Shown piece after piece: positions 33,629 to 46,008 of a stretch of 64,000 bases of DNA (position 1 is its first letter; each line of letters opens with the position of its first letter). Below the pieces are notes generated by a model. The model saw only the letters and a program-made list of their open reading frames with translations, searched no databases and was not told the DNA's origin. The DNA comes from Salvelinus alpinus (lineage: Eukaryota; Chordata; Actinopteri; Salmoniformes; Salmonidae): positions 61,644,365-61,708,364 of the forward strand of contig NC_092093.1 in NCBI RefSeq assembly GCF_045679555.1, read 5' to 3'. Both the position numbers and the translations under genes were made by a program.

Positions 33629-36600
33629 ATGTCATTGAAACAAAGAATTGCATTTCACTCGCGGTTGAACAAATTTACTTTAAACTCGGACTATTGGTAT
33701 AGTAAGCAAGAAAAGAGGACACGCGGGGACAGAGCAAGTTTCACTACAGTTGCGCTTCAACCTAACATTTCCTCTCTGAACACAATTTTGACGAGCAGCA
33801 TCCATTCGCGCTGTAAACAATGTAACACCGATTCTGGCTCTTGCAACCTTGACAAACGAACATGGAGAAGGAGACTATTTACGGGAGTGAGCGCAACTAA
33901 GGTTTTTAAACGGAGCTTTTTATTTGTCAGAGGTATGTATGTACACTGTCTGAGCCAAGAAGACAACAAACTACACTGTCAAAAATAAGTTTGCCAGCTC
34001 GGGTTCAGATTGCAACGGTCGTCACTAGTTACCACAGCCACAACGTCATAAACCCCGCCCATTTCGGCAATTACTCTTAAAGTGTGAATGAAATCTAACC
34101 CTATATTTAACCCTACGTCTAACCTTATGCCTAACCATAACCTTAAATTAAGACCAAAAAGCATATTTTTGTTTTAATTACATTTTTACAATATAGCACT
34201 TTGTGGCTGTGGTAACTAGTAGAAATCGATTGCAACCGGGGTTTGAGTGACCTCGTGAGGTAAAATGATTATTTTGGAACAGATATATATATATTTTTTA
34301 AAGGCCCAGTGTTAATGCATTGAACACCAGGACAGATATGCCACTACAATACATTAAATACATGAAATGTATCTCTTCATATCACCCTCAGAGTGCTATA
34401 CATTTGCATAACATTTTCTTAATTTGATGCAGGATCCTAATGGTGGTTATAAATAAATAAATTGTCATGTTCTGATCTGTACGCTACATCTAACTTTTCC
34501 TTTTATGTGGATATCAGAGCTGAGCACCTCTATACTTCAGTATGAATTGAAAACAGATATGACAAAGTCTGGAAACCGGAGGCTGTATTTTGATACCCAT
34601 GCATTGGTTCGACTCCTCGAAGACAATGGTTAGAAAATGTTTTTTTATTTGTGTCATTTGAAGTAACCCCCATACATATTTAATTCAGTGGTTGGTTTGA
34701 ACCCAGTTAGTGTTTTGTTTTCATCAACAGGCTTCACCACTCAGCAAGCTGAGGTAATTGTCAGGATGATGGTCAGGACAACACACTCCAACATGGATCT
34801 AATCTATAATGACATGGTAACCAAAGTGCAGCAGGTGAGGCTTGACTTTTTCATATCAACATACAGTATATGACCAAAGGTATGTGGACACCTGCTCGTT
34901 GAACATCTCATTCCAAAGTCATGGGCATTAATATGGGTTGGTCCCCCCTTTGCTGCTATCAACCTATTCCCCCTCAAACTGAAAAGAGACTGAAAAGATA
35001 TGGCATGGGTCCTCAGATCCTCAAAAGATTCTACAGCTGCACCATCGAGAGCATCCTGACTGGTTGCATCACTGCCTGGTATGGCAACTGCTCGGCCTCC
35101 GACCGCAAGGCACTACAGAGGGTAGTGCGTACGGCCCTGTACATCACTGGGGCCAAGCTTCCTGCCATGCAGGACCTCTTTACCAGGTGGTGTCAGAGAA
35201 AGGCCCCAAAAACTGTCAGACTCCAGCCACCCTAGTCATAGACTGTTCTCTCTGCTACCGCACGGCAAGCGGTACCGGAGCGCCAAGTCTAGGTCCAAGA
35301 GGCTTCTAAACAGCTTCTACCCCCAAGCCATAAGACTACTGAACATCTAATCAAATGGCCACCCAGACTATTTGCATTGCCCCCCCTTTTATGCTGCTGC
35401 TACTCTCTGTTATTATCTATGCATACGTCACTTTAATAACTCTACCCACATGTACAAAATATAGTCGGTGATGTTGGCAAGGTTATAAATAATGATTTTT
35501 AATTTAAATAATAATTGTCCTTCAAACTTTGCTTTCGTCAATGAATCCTCCATTTGCAGCAATTACAGCCTTGCAGACCTTAGCCAAATACTAGAATACT
35601 AGAATGCCAAAGGTGTATGTAAACTTCCGACTTCAACTGTAGATATTCCATTAAAAATCAGCCGTTTCCAGCTACAATAGTCATTTACAACATTAACAAT
35701 GTCTATACCCGTATTTCTGATCAATTTGATGTTATTTTAATGGACACAAAACAAGGATTTCTTAGTCACCCCAAACTTTTGAACGGTAGTGTATATATTG
35801 CCTCAATTACCTTAACTAACCGGTGCCCCTGCACATCGACTCCGTACCGGTACCCCCTGTATATAGCATTGCTATTGTTATTTTACTTTTATGTGGCTTC
35901 ACCACATATTTTTCTGCTGCCCTTTAATCATTTGTTACTTTATTTATTTAAGGTATTTTTCTTAACTGCATTGTTGAGTAAGGGCTTGTGAGTAAGCATA
36001 AGGTCTACCTACACCTGTTGTATTCAGCGTATGTGACATACAATTTGATTTATAACAGCCTCCACTCTGTTGGGAAGGCTTTCCACTAGATGTTTGAACA
36101 TTGCTGCTGAGACTTCCATTCAGCCACAAGAGCATTAGTGAGGTCGGGCACTGATGTTGGGAGATTAGGCCTGGCTCGGAGTCTGAGTTCCAATTCATCC
36201 CAAAGGTGTTTGATTGGGTGGAGGTCAGGGCTCTGTGCAGGCCAGTCAAGTTCTTCCACACCAATCTCGACAACCATTTCTGTATGGACCTCGCTTTGTG
36301 CACAGGGGCATTGTCATGCTGAAACAGGAAAGGCCTTCCCCTAACTGTTTCTACAAAGTTGTAAGCACAGAATCGTCTAGAATCTCATTGTATGCTGTAG
36401 CGTTAAGATCTCACTTCACTGGAACTAAGGGGCCTAGTCTGAACCATGAAAATCAGCCCCATACCATTATTCCACATCCACCAAACTTTACAGTTGGCAC
36501 TCTGCATTCGAGTAGGTAGCGTTCTCCTGGCATCCACCAAATCCACATTCGTCTGCCGGACTGCCAGATGGTGGAGCGTGATTCATCACTCCAGAGAAGG

Positions 36601-37155
36601 TGTTTCTACTGTTTCACAGTCCAATGGCGGCGAAGCTTTACACCACTCCAGCCGACGCTTGGCATTGTGCATGTTGATCTTAGGCTTGTGTGTGGCTGCT
36701 TGTCCATGGAAACCCATTTCATGAAACACCCGATGAACAGTTATTGTTTCCAGAGGCAGTTTGGAACTCGGTAGTAAGTGTTGCAACCAAGGACAGACGA
36801 TTGTTATGCACTTCAGCAATCGCCGGTTCCGTTCTGTGAGCTTGTGTGGCCTACCACTTCGCGGCTTGGCCGTTGTTGCTCCTAGACGTTTCCACAATAA
36901 CAGCACTTACCGAGGCAGCTCTAGCAGGGCAGAAATTTGATGAACTGACTTGTTGGAAAGGTCGCATCCTATGACGGTGCCACGCTGAAAGTCAGTGAGC
37001 TCTTCAGTAAGGCCATTCTACTGCTAATGTTTGTCTATGGAAATTGCATGACTGTGTGTGTGCTCGATTTTATACACTTGTCAGCAACGGGTGTGGCTGA
37101 AATAGCCAAATCCACTAATTTGAAGGGGTGTCCCACATACTTTTGTGTGTGTGTG

Positions 37156-37195
<40 letters not shown>

Positions 37196-39544
37196 TCAAA
37201 TATTGATAATACATGTAAATAACAACTAATGAGTGACTCGCTGTGGCCATGAATTGCAGGAGATCATGTTGCAGAGGGTGTTTTCCCAAATTGCATCGGT
37301 GAAAAAGGACATGATTATCCTTGAAAAGAGTGAGTTCTCTACTTTGCTGGCAGAGAATGAGGTGAGTATTAATTTGTAGGAGTTCTCTAATCCACAGGAG
37401 GCTGCTGAGGGGAGGACGGCTCGTAATAATGGCCGGATCGGTGCAAATGGAATGGCATCAAACACCTGGAACCATGTATTTGATACCATTCCACTGACTC
37501 CGTTCCAGCCATTACCACAAGCCTGTCCTCCCCAATTAAGGTGCCACCAACCTCCTGTGCTCTAATCCTATCATCACTTGAAGCACATCAGGGAGCCTTT
37601 TATGTCTACTCCTTTACAGACGTCATTTCAACGTCTATTCAACGCTGGTTCAACATAATTTAATTGATGAGGAAACAACATTGATTCAACCAGTGTGTGC
37701 CCAGTGGGAAGAGACGGTCCCGTGATGTGACACATGAGAGTTAGGATTACCTTATATATATTCCTTATGTAACTTATTTTCCAGTGGTAGTCAGTGTTCT
37801 TCCTTGTCATTTGAACAGTGACGGTGAACAGTGACATCAAGTACATCCTATGGAGTCCACACGCGTGGGGTCCCAGGTCATACTGGTTGCATGTCAATTG
37901 TTTAAAGTTGTCTCTTCACCTTGCATCTTCTCTTTCACTTGCTCTGAACTGAAAACATAGGATTGCTCCCTCTGTGGTCACATGACTGATACAGTGGATG
38001 GATTTTTTTGGGGGGCCATGTTATTTCCTTAAAGTCAGGCATTTGAACTATATCAATGAATTGATTAATCTTTTCTTACAGAAAGTCAAGGTAGAGCTAC
38101 TGCAACTGAAGGTGCAACTGGCTGTAAGTTGTTTTAAGGTGGTTTAATTTCTGTGTCGAATAAAAATCATGAGCTGGGGCTGACTAACGGCGAATAAACT
38201 ATAACCCTGAAGAAGGCACAGTGATGCCGAAATGATTTACCAAATAAATTACTGGGAATTTATATATAATGTGTAACTCTTTATTTTTATGGTTTAATTT
38301 CTGTGAAAATATGTCTGCAGATCACCCACATGTTGCTGCCAACATTTCATCTGTTTGTGATGATTTTGCATGTAAACCGTGTGTAAAGTTTTCTATATCT
38401 ATAAAGTATGACTCTTTGTGAAACAGAGCGATGATCCGTTTGGATTGCAGCCTTTAACAGCACTTCAGAACCGTGTTTGAATGACGGAATACCTCCTTTT
38501 TCTCTGTCGCAGGATGTGATGAATAAAGTGCGCTTTGACAATATCTTGGATATGAATTCGGAAAAGAGCAGCATGAAAGAAATGGTAAATGTCTTAGTAT
38601 TACATTGTATATGCTGATGGTTTTTACATTAGTATTCCTAGGATGAAGGTGTGACGCTTTGCTTATTACATACAGTATATCTTGCTCTTATCAATATTTA
38701 ATGCAAATTTGACCACACAGTTTTGACTCTGATAGACTATTTGACTTTCAGAAATCAGAGCATGAGAAGAGACTCATGGAAAGTCAGACCGAGATAATGG
38801 AAATGGTCTGTATACTGTACATTGTGATTAAACCATTCTACTTTAGAGCTCTTAACGGGTTACTTCATTCACCATGCATGTGTAACACCCATCTCAATGA
38901 TGTCTTTTCACCATGTATTTGTTATTTAGTTATGGTGAGTATATTATGTGAATAATAGCCAAATCTGTCTGTTGTAGAATGCTGAGAAAAATTGTCATTT
39001 GACTCGGTCCAATATGAAAATTGACACTGAAGTGGCAGGTTTGAAAACCATGTTGGAAGCTCACAAACTTGATACTATCAAATACCTTGCAGGTAAGAAG
39101 TGTCATTCATGTATCCATGCATTATAGTCTTATTTGTTCAATATTTAAAAAGGCACTCGCACATCTGAGCTATCTTTGTTGCAGGTGCATGAGAAAAAAG
39201 AAGAAACCCACACACTGCTCTTGCTAGTATCACTGCTCTTTATTAAGCTTTGTATTGGCCTCAAGGCCTTCGTCAGAGCTTTTTCTGACTGAGGAAATCT
39301 GACAAATGCCTTGAGGCCAATACGTAAAGATTATTTGCTCAATAAAAACACACTATAAATGATGGATAACATATGTTCCTCGAATGAAATAGATACACAA
39401 TTAGTATCTCTGGTTTTGGTCAACTAAATGTTTATGGCTTATGGACAAAAGTTACAAGTTCTGACTGACGGACTCCTATGTCTTTCAGGTTCAGTCTTCA
39501 CTTGTCTCACTGTGGTTCTCGGATTCTATCGCATCTGGATGTGA
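33629..39544 (+). CDS. mcur1: Mitochondrial calcium uniporter regulator 1 (CCDC90 family)
   Basis: Nine exons: 33629-33932, 34518-34628, 34731-34834, 37260-37361, 38082-38123, 38513-38584, 38752-38805, 38978-39092, 39489-39544; 960 nt, 319 aa. The ATG at 33629 begins MSLKQRIAFHSRLNKF, basic and hydroxylated as in a mitochondrial presequence. Then FDTHALVRLLEDNGFTTQQA and IYNDMVTKVQQEIMLQRVFS, followed by a coiled coil (about residues 170-290) with KKDMIILEKSEFSTLLAENE and EVAGLKTMLEAHKLDTIKYL. The end LAGSVFTCLTVVLGFYRIWM is a transmembrane segment. SVKKDMIILEKSEFS and VAGLKTMLE fit MCUR1 better than CCDC90B. Family knowledge: an inner-membrane protein that supports MCU complex assembly. Intron 3 (2.4 kb) is almost wholly transposon. 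Exon 1 is the least conserved and its start is less certain than the rest. Confidence 0.9.
34006..34235. mobile_element. MITE-like element in mcur1 intron 1
   Basis: About 230 bp with imperfect inverted ends: 'actagttaccacagccacaa' at 34026-34045, and its complement 'tgtggctgtggtaactagt' at 34202-34220, with outer 'attgcaac' matches further out. The interior has 'aaccttatgcctaaccataa', the same core as in the repeats near 7433 and 27380. Non-coding. Confidence 0.6.
34960..36050 (+). mobile_element. 5'-truncated LINE 3' end inside Tc1 F
   Basis: Encodes the C-terminal part of a non-LTR retrotransposon ORF2 (LKRFYSCTIESILTGCITAW, ASDRKALQRVVRTALYITGA) followed by a 3' UTR ending 'gtgacatacaatttgattt'. 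A second copy of the same LINE end lies on the minus strand at 58078-58590. Probably an L2/Rex-like clade; not proven. It is itself opened at 35457-35797 by a Tc1 fragment. Confidence 0.8.
35457..35797. mobile_element. Tc1 D-family fragment inside the LINE
   Basis: Starts within the D-family interior ('ggcaaggttataaataatga', 'tgcagcaattacagccttgc') and ends with the D-family terminus 'caaacttttgaacggtagtg'. LINE sequence resumes immediately after ('cctcaattaccttaactaac'). Inside it, 35609-35641 reads 'gtatgtaaacttccgacttc' then AACTGTA, the terminus of the Sleeping Beauty-type family represented by element E, so this fragment was itself hit. Much of the interior is deleted. Confidence 0.78.
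37166..37195. repeat. AT microsatellite
   Basis: AT tract at the right border of Tc1 element F, preceded by a short GT tract. About 15 units. Confidence 0.9.
37393..37559. mobile_element. Hairpin MITE with 8-bp target duplication
   Basis: A 167-bp element whose ends CACAGGAGG and CCTCCTGTG are inverted complements, with further pairing between 'ctgaggggaggac' and 'gtcctccccaatt'. It is flanked by a perfect 8-bp duplication CTCTAATC (37385-37392 and 37560-37567), indicating hAT-type mobilisation. It lies in mcur1 intron 4, just after exon 4. Non-coding and common in salmonids. Confidence 0.85.
39190..39355. repeat. Inverted repeat in mcur1 intron 8
   Basis: 'gtattggcctcaaggccttc' at 39251-39270 pairs with 'tgccttgaggccaatac' at 39307-39323, with additional pairing in the loop (AGAGCTTTTTCTGAC region). 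This could fold into a stem of about 17 bp. Likely a MITE remnant. Confidence 0.5.
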
Positions 39545-40205
39545 CTCCGGGGAGTACAAGAAGAACTGGTCATATGGACCACTAGCTCAAAAAGAACCCA
39601 TTTAAACTGCCACCATTTTGTGTTTGATAAATAGTCAATCGCTATAGGAACAAACAACCACTGGCTGATGGCATGAAGACAGATAAAATGCTTTGATGTT
39701 GATATTTCTGAGGACCAATGACTTAAGATTTAGAAGATGAACCCAGCAAACCATGAAATGCGAAAGGCTGCACACTATCCAACATTTTTAATTGGTTGTG
39801 TTTTCATAAATTAAATGTTATTTAAGATAGAATCCTGACAACAAATATGTATTGCAATGTACATGAATGCATTTTTTTGTACATGCACTATTAAGCAAGA
39901 AACCTGTGTATGTTGTGTTTGAGAAATATGTTGTAAAAATGCATCGATATATACTGTAATTGCCATGCTGTCCAAAGTGCATTTCCGGCTATGTAGCCAG
40001 ATGTATGTAGCCAGTAAGATGCAGCTCTGTATATTTTTTAACTGTTGTAGACACTAGAGGACCTGTGAGTCATTGGAACACACATTCCATCAGTCCAATG
40101 GACAGTTTATGACCATAGTAGATATTGTAAAAACTGTATAAAAGGAAAGCAGCACATACGTATGACTAAACACAAATCAATAATAAAGGATAATTTGACC
40201 ATAAC
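39545..40205 (+). other. mcur1: mcur1 3' UTR
   Basis: Non-coding sequence after the mcur1 stop, with a canonical AATAAA at 40182-40187 as the likely polyadenylation signal. No competing feature is seen. Confidence 0.55.
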
Positions 40206-40799
40206 ATTGTCTCAGTATGTAATAAAATGTATGCACTCTACTGTAAGTCGCTCTGGATAAGAGCGTCTGCTAAATGACTAAAATGTAAATAACATGTTTT
40301 TTATATTATTTACCAGACCCTAATAGGATACCTTTATTGTGAAGGAAACAACCCAGAAGTTATTTCCCGCCTGTTAGAAATAATGCAATTTATCATATTT
40401 TGCTTTCTAAATGTTTGAATTATTTATACTGGTGGTCGTGTTTTGATGAGAAATTTGCGTTCGATACCATCTATGCCTGGGTCACCTCTAAATTATTTGA
40501 TTTGACATCAAGTTGGGTCGTCATTTACGAGCTAGGTATCTAGCTGTACAGTAGCCTATATTGACATGATAAATAGCAGAAACTCCATGTTCTGTAGGAG
40601 CAGGATTTATCATAGGCGAGGAATTCAACAGTGAGCCTTCATTATCATCTTGCTACATTTGATTGTGGTGCTGGGTCCTTGGGATGAGACCCTAATTCAA
40701 CTATTTTCTATTAATATATATTACAATGACTGAAGCATTCAGCAGCAACAGAATGTTCACTCTGGGAATCTAAAGGAGCTCTATCAGATCATTGAGACA
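40205..40799. other. Spacer with a small repeat tail
   Basis: 40240-40290 contains 'gtaagtcgctctggataaga' and 'gcgtctgctaaatgac', a very common fish retroelement tail. The rest shows nothing recognisable. Confidence 0.45.
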
Positions 40800-42345
40800 C
40801 TTTTTATTTTATTTTTTATTTCACCAGGTAAGCTAGTTAAGAACAAGTTCTCATTTACAACTGCAACCTGGCCAAGATAAAGCAAAGCAGTGCGACAAAC
40901 AACACAGAGTTACACATGGAATAAATAAGCGTACAGTCAATAACACAATAGGGGGGGAAGTCTATATACAGTGTGTGCAAATGGCGTGAGGTGGTAAGGC
41001 AATAAATAGGCGATAGTAGCGAAGTAATTACAGTTTAGCAAATTAACACTGGAGTGATAGATGAGCAGATGATGATGTGCAAGTAGAAATACTGGTGTGC
41101 AAAAGAGCAGAAAAGTAAATAAAAACAATATGGGGATGAGGTAGGTAGATTGGGTGGGCTATTTACAGATGGGCTATGTACAGCTGCAGCAATCGGTTAG
41201 CTGCTCAGATAGCTGATGTTTAAAGTTAGTGAGGGAAATAGAAGTCTCCAGCTTCAGCGATCTTTGCAATTCGTTCCAGTCATTGGCAGCAGAGAACTGG
41301 AAGGAAAGGCGGAAAAGGAGGTGTTCACTTTGGGGATGACCAGTGAGATATACCTGCTGGAGCACGTGCTACGGGTGGGTGTTGTTATCGTTACCAGTGA
41401 GCTGAGATAAGGCGGAGCTTTACCTAGCATAAACTGATAGATGACCTGGAGCCAGTGGGTCTGGCGACTAATATGTAGCGAGGGCCAGCCGACTAGAGCA
41501 TACAGGTCGCAGTGGTGGGTGGTATAAGGGGCTTTGGTGACAGAACGGATGGCACTGTGATAGACTGCATCCAGTTTGCTGAGTAGAGTATTGGAAGCTA
41601 TTTTGTAAATGACATCGTCGAGGTCCGGTAGGATAGTCAGTTTTACTAGGGTATGTTTGGCGGCGTGAGTGAAGGAGCCTTTGTTGCGAAATAGAAAGCC
41701 AATTCTAGATTTCATTTTGGATTGGAGATGTTTAATATGAATCTGGAAGAAGAGTTTACAGTCTAGCCAGACACCTAGGTATTTGTGGTTACGATATAGT
41801 CTAAGTCAGAACCATCCAGAGTAGTGATGCTAGTCGGGCGGGCGGGTAGCGAATGGTTGAAAAGCATGCATTTGGTTTTACAAGCGTTTAAGAGCAGTTG
41901 GAGGCCACAGAAGGAGTGTTGTATGGCATTGAAGCTCATTTGGAGGTTAGTTAACACTGTGCCCAAAGAAGGGCCAGACGTATACAGAATGGTGTTGTCT
42001 GCGTAGAAGTGGATCAGGGAATCACCCGCAGCAAGAGCGACATCCTTGATATATACAGAGAAAAGAGTCGGCCCGAGAATTGAACCCTGTGGTACCCCCA
42101 TAGAGACTGCCAGAGGTCCGGACAACAGGCGCTCCGATTTGACACACTGAACTCTGTCTGAGAAGTAGTTGGTGAACCAGGCGAGGCAGTCATTTCAGAA
42201 ACCAAGGCTGTTGAGTCTGCCGATAAGAATACGGTGATTGACAGAGTCGAATGCCTTGGCCAGGTCGATGAAGACGGCTGCACAGTACTGTTTTTTATCG
42301 ATGGCGGTTATGATATTGTTTAGTATCTTGAGCGTGGCTGAGGTG
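40800..42345 (-). mobile_element. 5'-truncated LINE
   Basis: Minus-strand reverse transcriptase relic. 41775-42125 gives SMGVPQGSILGPTLFSVYIK and LIHFYADNTILYTSG, the RT palm motifs with YADN where active enzymes have YADD. 41254-41715 gives the C-terminal part (ILPDLDDVIYKIASNTLLSK, DAVYHSAIRSVTKAPYTTHH). The 3' end sits at the low-coordinate side ('ttttatttcaccaggtaagc' near 40815). Frames shift several times. The 5' end is missing; homology stops near 42345. A jockey/L2-like group is likely. Confidence 0.85.
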
Positions 42346-42961
42346 CACCCACTTCATCAATGATCATCAGTTCAAAAATGTATAAGGATTGTTATCCCTT
42401 AAAGCAGTTGCTAACAAGCTAGCTACACAAATTGTCACTTGAATAACAGTTTGTGTGAGTGTAGGCTAATTATGATTTCAGTATTTGTTATTGAATGAGA
42501 CTAGTGAATTTGTAAGCATTAGTTTACCATTTAAAAAAAGGTCCAAAGCCCTTCTCGATATCAAATAATTTCTGAGTAACAATGCAGTACCCTACTGTGA
42601 CTATTTTTTGGACCATTTTAAATTGACATCAAACAAAAAAAACTTTTTTTGCATGATTTTCACTACAACTGTCTGGGAGTGGTCTTGACTCTTTGTAATT
42701 GGACTATTAACTGTATCACCGGGCAGGCCAAAACTCCATCCTACCAAAACAGGCTGAAATGTCAAACAGCTCTTACACTAAAATGGCATTACAATCATTT
42801 TCACAATTATTATTAACAGAATTATTACAACCTCAGTGTGAAAATATATATAAAATACAGGAAAATCTAGTTTTTGACTGCACTGCGCCTGTAATAATCT
42901 GAAGAGATTTATCACTATAACCTTATTGTCAATACTCATAATATTTCCAGTTGTTGTGTAG
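42346..42961. other. Spacer upstream of dph2 relic
   Basis: No exon encoding the missing N-terminus of DPH2 could be found here. AT-rich, with no named repeat. Confidence 0.4.
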
Positions 42962-44700
42962 ATGAAGTTGCAGCGGAGCATGTAGGAGCGGACTGCATCA
43001 TGCACTACGGGAGGGCTTGCCTCAGCCCGTCCAGAAGACTCCCTCTGATGTACGTGTTTGAGAGGAGACGTGTGCCTCCTCCTTCAGAAAGCTGTACCCC
43101 GACAGACAGTCACATCATCCTCCTGTACAATGTCAACTATGCTCACATTATTGGTAATGTTTCACACTGACTTATGTCCCATTGTCTGACCTTATTTTAG
43201 GACTGGGAAACTGAGTTTGTGATATACTTCAAAAGGAATGTGAACAATTAATACTATTTTAGTGACAGTTTTATAAATGTATTAAAACAAGATAGGTGTT
43301 GAAAACGTCCTTTTAACAATGTATTTAATACTGGTTTAAAGCATGATAATGTCTGTCCTCAGATGATCTTCTGGAACTTCTTTCCTCTGAGTATCCGAAC
43401 ATTGCCGCCTCAACCCTTCATGTGGACGGAGAACTTTGCTACAGTCAGACAGACAACACAATGACAGCAGTTCTCCGTGTCAAAACTGATCAAGCCGTTT
43501 ATCAGTTTGGTAGGCAGTTTGTTTTGAAATGTGGACAGACCGTTGAGGACTACAGTGTGTTCTTTATCGGTCACGAAGGTGCAACCATGACAAACTTCAT
43601 AATGACTTGGAACCGCTGCCCTTTCTGTTCTTTTGACCCAGTGACAATAACAGGGTCGATCAGTATCAACAAAGCTTTGACGAAGCGATATAACGCAATA
43701 GAGCGAACAAAGGATGCCAGTGTGGTGGGCATTCTTGTGGGCACACTAGGTGTGGCAAACTACCTCACCATCATCGAGCAGCTGAAAGAAACCAACCACA
43801 GAGCAGGGAAAAAGAGAAACATGTTTGCCATGAGGAAACTGAATCTGGCCAAACTGGCTAACTTTCATGAGATTGACATTTATGTACTGATCGCATGTCC
43901 TGAGAACTCTATTGGACTCCAGTGAGTTCTACAAACAGGTCGTGACCGCCTTTGAAATGGAGGTGGCCTGCAATAAGAACAGGGAATGGTTGGGAGAGTA
44001 CGTCACAGACTTCAGGGATCTCCTTCCAGGTAGGATCAGATTGACATTGATTTGCTGCTGAATTAAACTTTTGGCCAATAATATTGTGAACAAGAATAGG
44101 CCTAGCTTCTGCTTCACTGTGCATATCATAGCCTGGTCCCAGATCTGTTTGATGAGTTGGCAAGACAGCACAAACAGATCTGAGACCAGGCTATAGGTAA
44201 TATGACTAATAGTAAAAACCTGTTGTAGGTGGATGCAAGCATGTGGCCTTGGCGAATCCTGACGACCTCAAGGATGGTGATGAGACTGATGTCTCCCTCA
44301 TCACTGGAGCTCTACGAACGACCCACTTCTTGTGCAGTGAGCCAGTGTCTTCCTCACGCCACTCCTCAATAGTCCTACGGAACCAGACGCTCACTGTGGC
44401 CAACGCTAACACAGCTGGTACGATATGTGGGAAGAACAGACAGCTAAAAACAGGCCAAAAACAGGCTGGGTTGGTGTTAAAACTCTACTCTGGGATTGCA
44501 AGACAATAAAGAGGTTGTTGAGTGGTCTCTTCTTCAGTTACAATTTTAATAAGTCCCTCTGTTTTTGTTTCAGCCGCGTTCCTGGCGGGCCATAGCTGGC
44601 AGGGACTGGAGCAGAAACACTGGTGGTGAAAGCATTAGAGGGAAGGAAAGGCATTGCCTACGAAGAGGAGCTGACGAGTGACCAGGACCATTTATCATGA
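42962..44700 (+). pseudogene. dph2: Diphthamide biosynthesis protein 2 pseudogene
   Basis: Four exon-like blocks with good splice sites: 42962-43153, 43363-44029, 44229-44417 and 44574-44700. They give [60 protein letters not shown] and [12 protein letters not shown], clearly DPH2, partner of DPH1 in the first step of diphthamide synthesis on eEF2. The Cys residues of YGRACLSP and of the CPEN region, expected to bind the Fe-S cluster in the family, are present. Defects: no N-terminal exons upstream; a frameshift near 43912-43925, where IGLQ-stop replaces a reading that should continue [14 protein letters not shown]; and a second near 44628, after which the family tail (VVKALEGRKGIAYEEEL) is out of frame. 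Likely a dead extra copy, perhaps a genome-duplication paralog. A sequence error at either site cannot be excluded. Confidence 0.85.
44128..44196. repeat. Small hairpin repeat in dph2 relic
   Basis: 'cctggtcccagatctgtttg' (44133-44152) and 'aaacagatctgagaccagg' (44173-44191) are inverted complements in the intron between the second and third visible dph2 blocks. Typical of a tiny MITE remnant. Confidence 0.6.
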
Positions 44701-45191
44701 AGGCACTCATCAGATCCAGATAATTAGTGCATTGCAAAAATTGTATGCATAATATCTAATTATTTACAATATACACTGTATTATGTTGCGTCATAGCTCA
44801 ACAGATTCCAATTCAAGCAATCAATCTTCTGAGACATTTAAGGCCAGTATTATTGGATAACTAAGCTAACTGACAAAATAAAGGAAACACCAATATAAGC
44901 CGCCATAACAGCTTCAATGTGCCTTGGCATAGATTCTACAAGTGTCTGGAACTCTATTGGATGGATGCGACACCATTTTTACATGAGAAATTCCATAATT
45001 TGGTGTTTTGTCGGTGGTGGTGGAGGAAAATGCTGTCTCATGCGTGTTCAATTGGGTTGAGATCTGGTGACTGATGCTCTTTTGGGACCCCTCTTTCAAA
45101 GTCATTGAAACCTCTTCTAGCCAAAATAATGGGGAACTGGGCATTTTTATACATGACTCTAAGCATGATGGGATGTTAATTGCTTAATTAA

Positions 45192-46008
45192 AGACATACT
45201 CCGGAGCTTTGGCGACTAGTAAGTACTTTTTTAAACCTCCCGCTTTGGGCTGGATGTGACAATGTGTAGCTGCTGCTCCAGTTTCAATTGTTCTGCCTGC
45301 GGCTATGGAACCCTGACCTGTTCACCGGACGTGCTACCTGTCCCAGACCTGCTGTTTTCAACTCTCTAGAGATAGCGGGAGTGGTAGAGATACTCTCAAT
45401 GATCGGCTATGAAAAGCCAACTGACATTTACTCCTGAGGTGCTGACCTGTTGCACCCTCGACAACTACTGTGATTATTATTATTTGACCATGCGGGTCAT
45501 TTATGGACATTTTGGCCATGTTCTGTTATAATCTCCACCCGGCACAGCCAGAAGAGGACTGGCCACCCCTCATAGCCCGGTTCCTCTAGGTTTCCGCCTT
45601 TCTTGGGAGTTTTTCCTAGCCACCGTGCTTCTACACCTGCATTGCTTGCTGTTTGGGGTTTTAGGCTGGTTTTCTGTACAGCACTTTGAGATATTAGCTG
45701 ATGTAAGAAGGGCTATATAAATACATTTGATTTGGTTCATACATACATAATCTATGAGCAGAATAACGGTTTTACCTCAATTAGCCATGAAATCCCAAGT
45801 TTTAAAAGCGACTGTTTACAGCCCATCGCCATTTTAGTGACAGATAGCAACATGCACACACAGCAGAGTGCGAGAGAGAGAGACGTGAACGAGAATGACG
45901 TGGTGCACATGTGACGTAGGATGCAATTTTTGGGGAACACTTTTGGCTCGTGAGCGCTACTTTCAGAATTACTGGATAAAAAGTAAACAGAAGTACCAGA
46001 GAATGTCT
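45192..46008. mobile_element. TTAA-flanked element carrying a LINE tail
   Basis: Begins AGACATACTCCGG and ends GAGAATGTCT, short inverted ends, each bordered by TTAA (45188-45191 and 46009-46012). A TTAA duplication points to piggyBac-type insertion. The interior includes a LINE 3' tail (about 45440-45735, 'gctgatgtaagaagggctat', ending 'atacatttgatttggtt') that must have arrived in it separately. No transposase seen. Confidence 0.65.
45440..45735 (+). repeat. LINE 3' tail
   Basis: Contains 'ggttcctctaggtttccgcc', 'tttcttgggagtttttccta' and the 3' end 'gggctatataaatacatttg', a very common fish LINE/SINE tail. 5'-truncated; no coding region. Confidence 0.65.

Larger units (their letters stand above)
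34862..37165 (-). mobile_element. Tc1 element F in mcur1 intron 3, split by a LINE
   Basis: The left end at 34862-34959 holds 'aaaggtatgtggacacctgc'; the right end at 37118-37165 holds the complementary 'ggtgtcccacatacttttgt'. Minus-strand transposase pieces: 36586-36906 (TAKPRSGRPHKLTERNRRLL, FHGQAATHKPKINMHNAKRR) and 36086-36277 (LDWPAQSPDLHPIKHLWDEL). Just after 'cctttgctgctat' (34959) the element stops and resumes at 'ataacagcctccact' (36051), showing an insertion of about 1.1 kb. Inactive. Confidence 0.85.
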
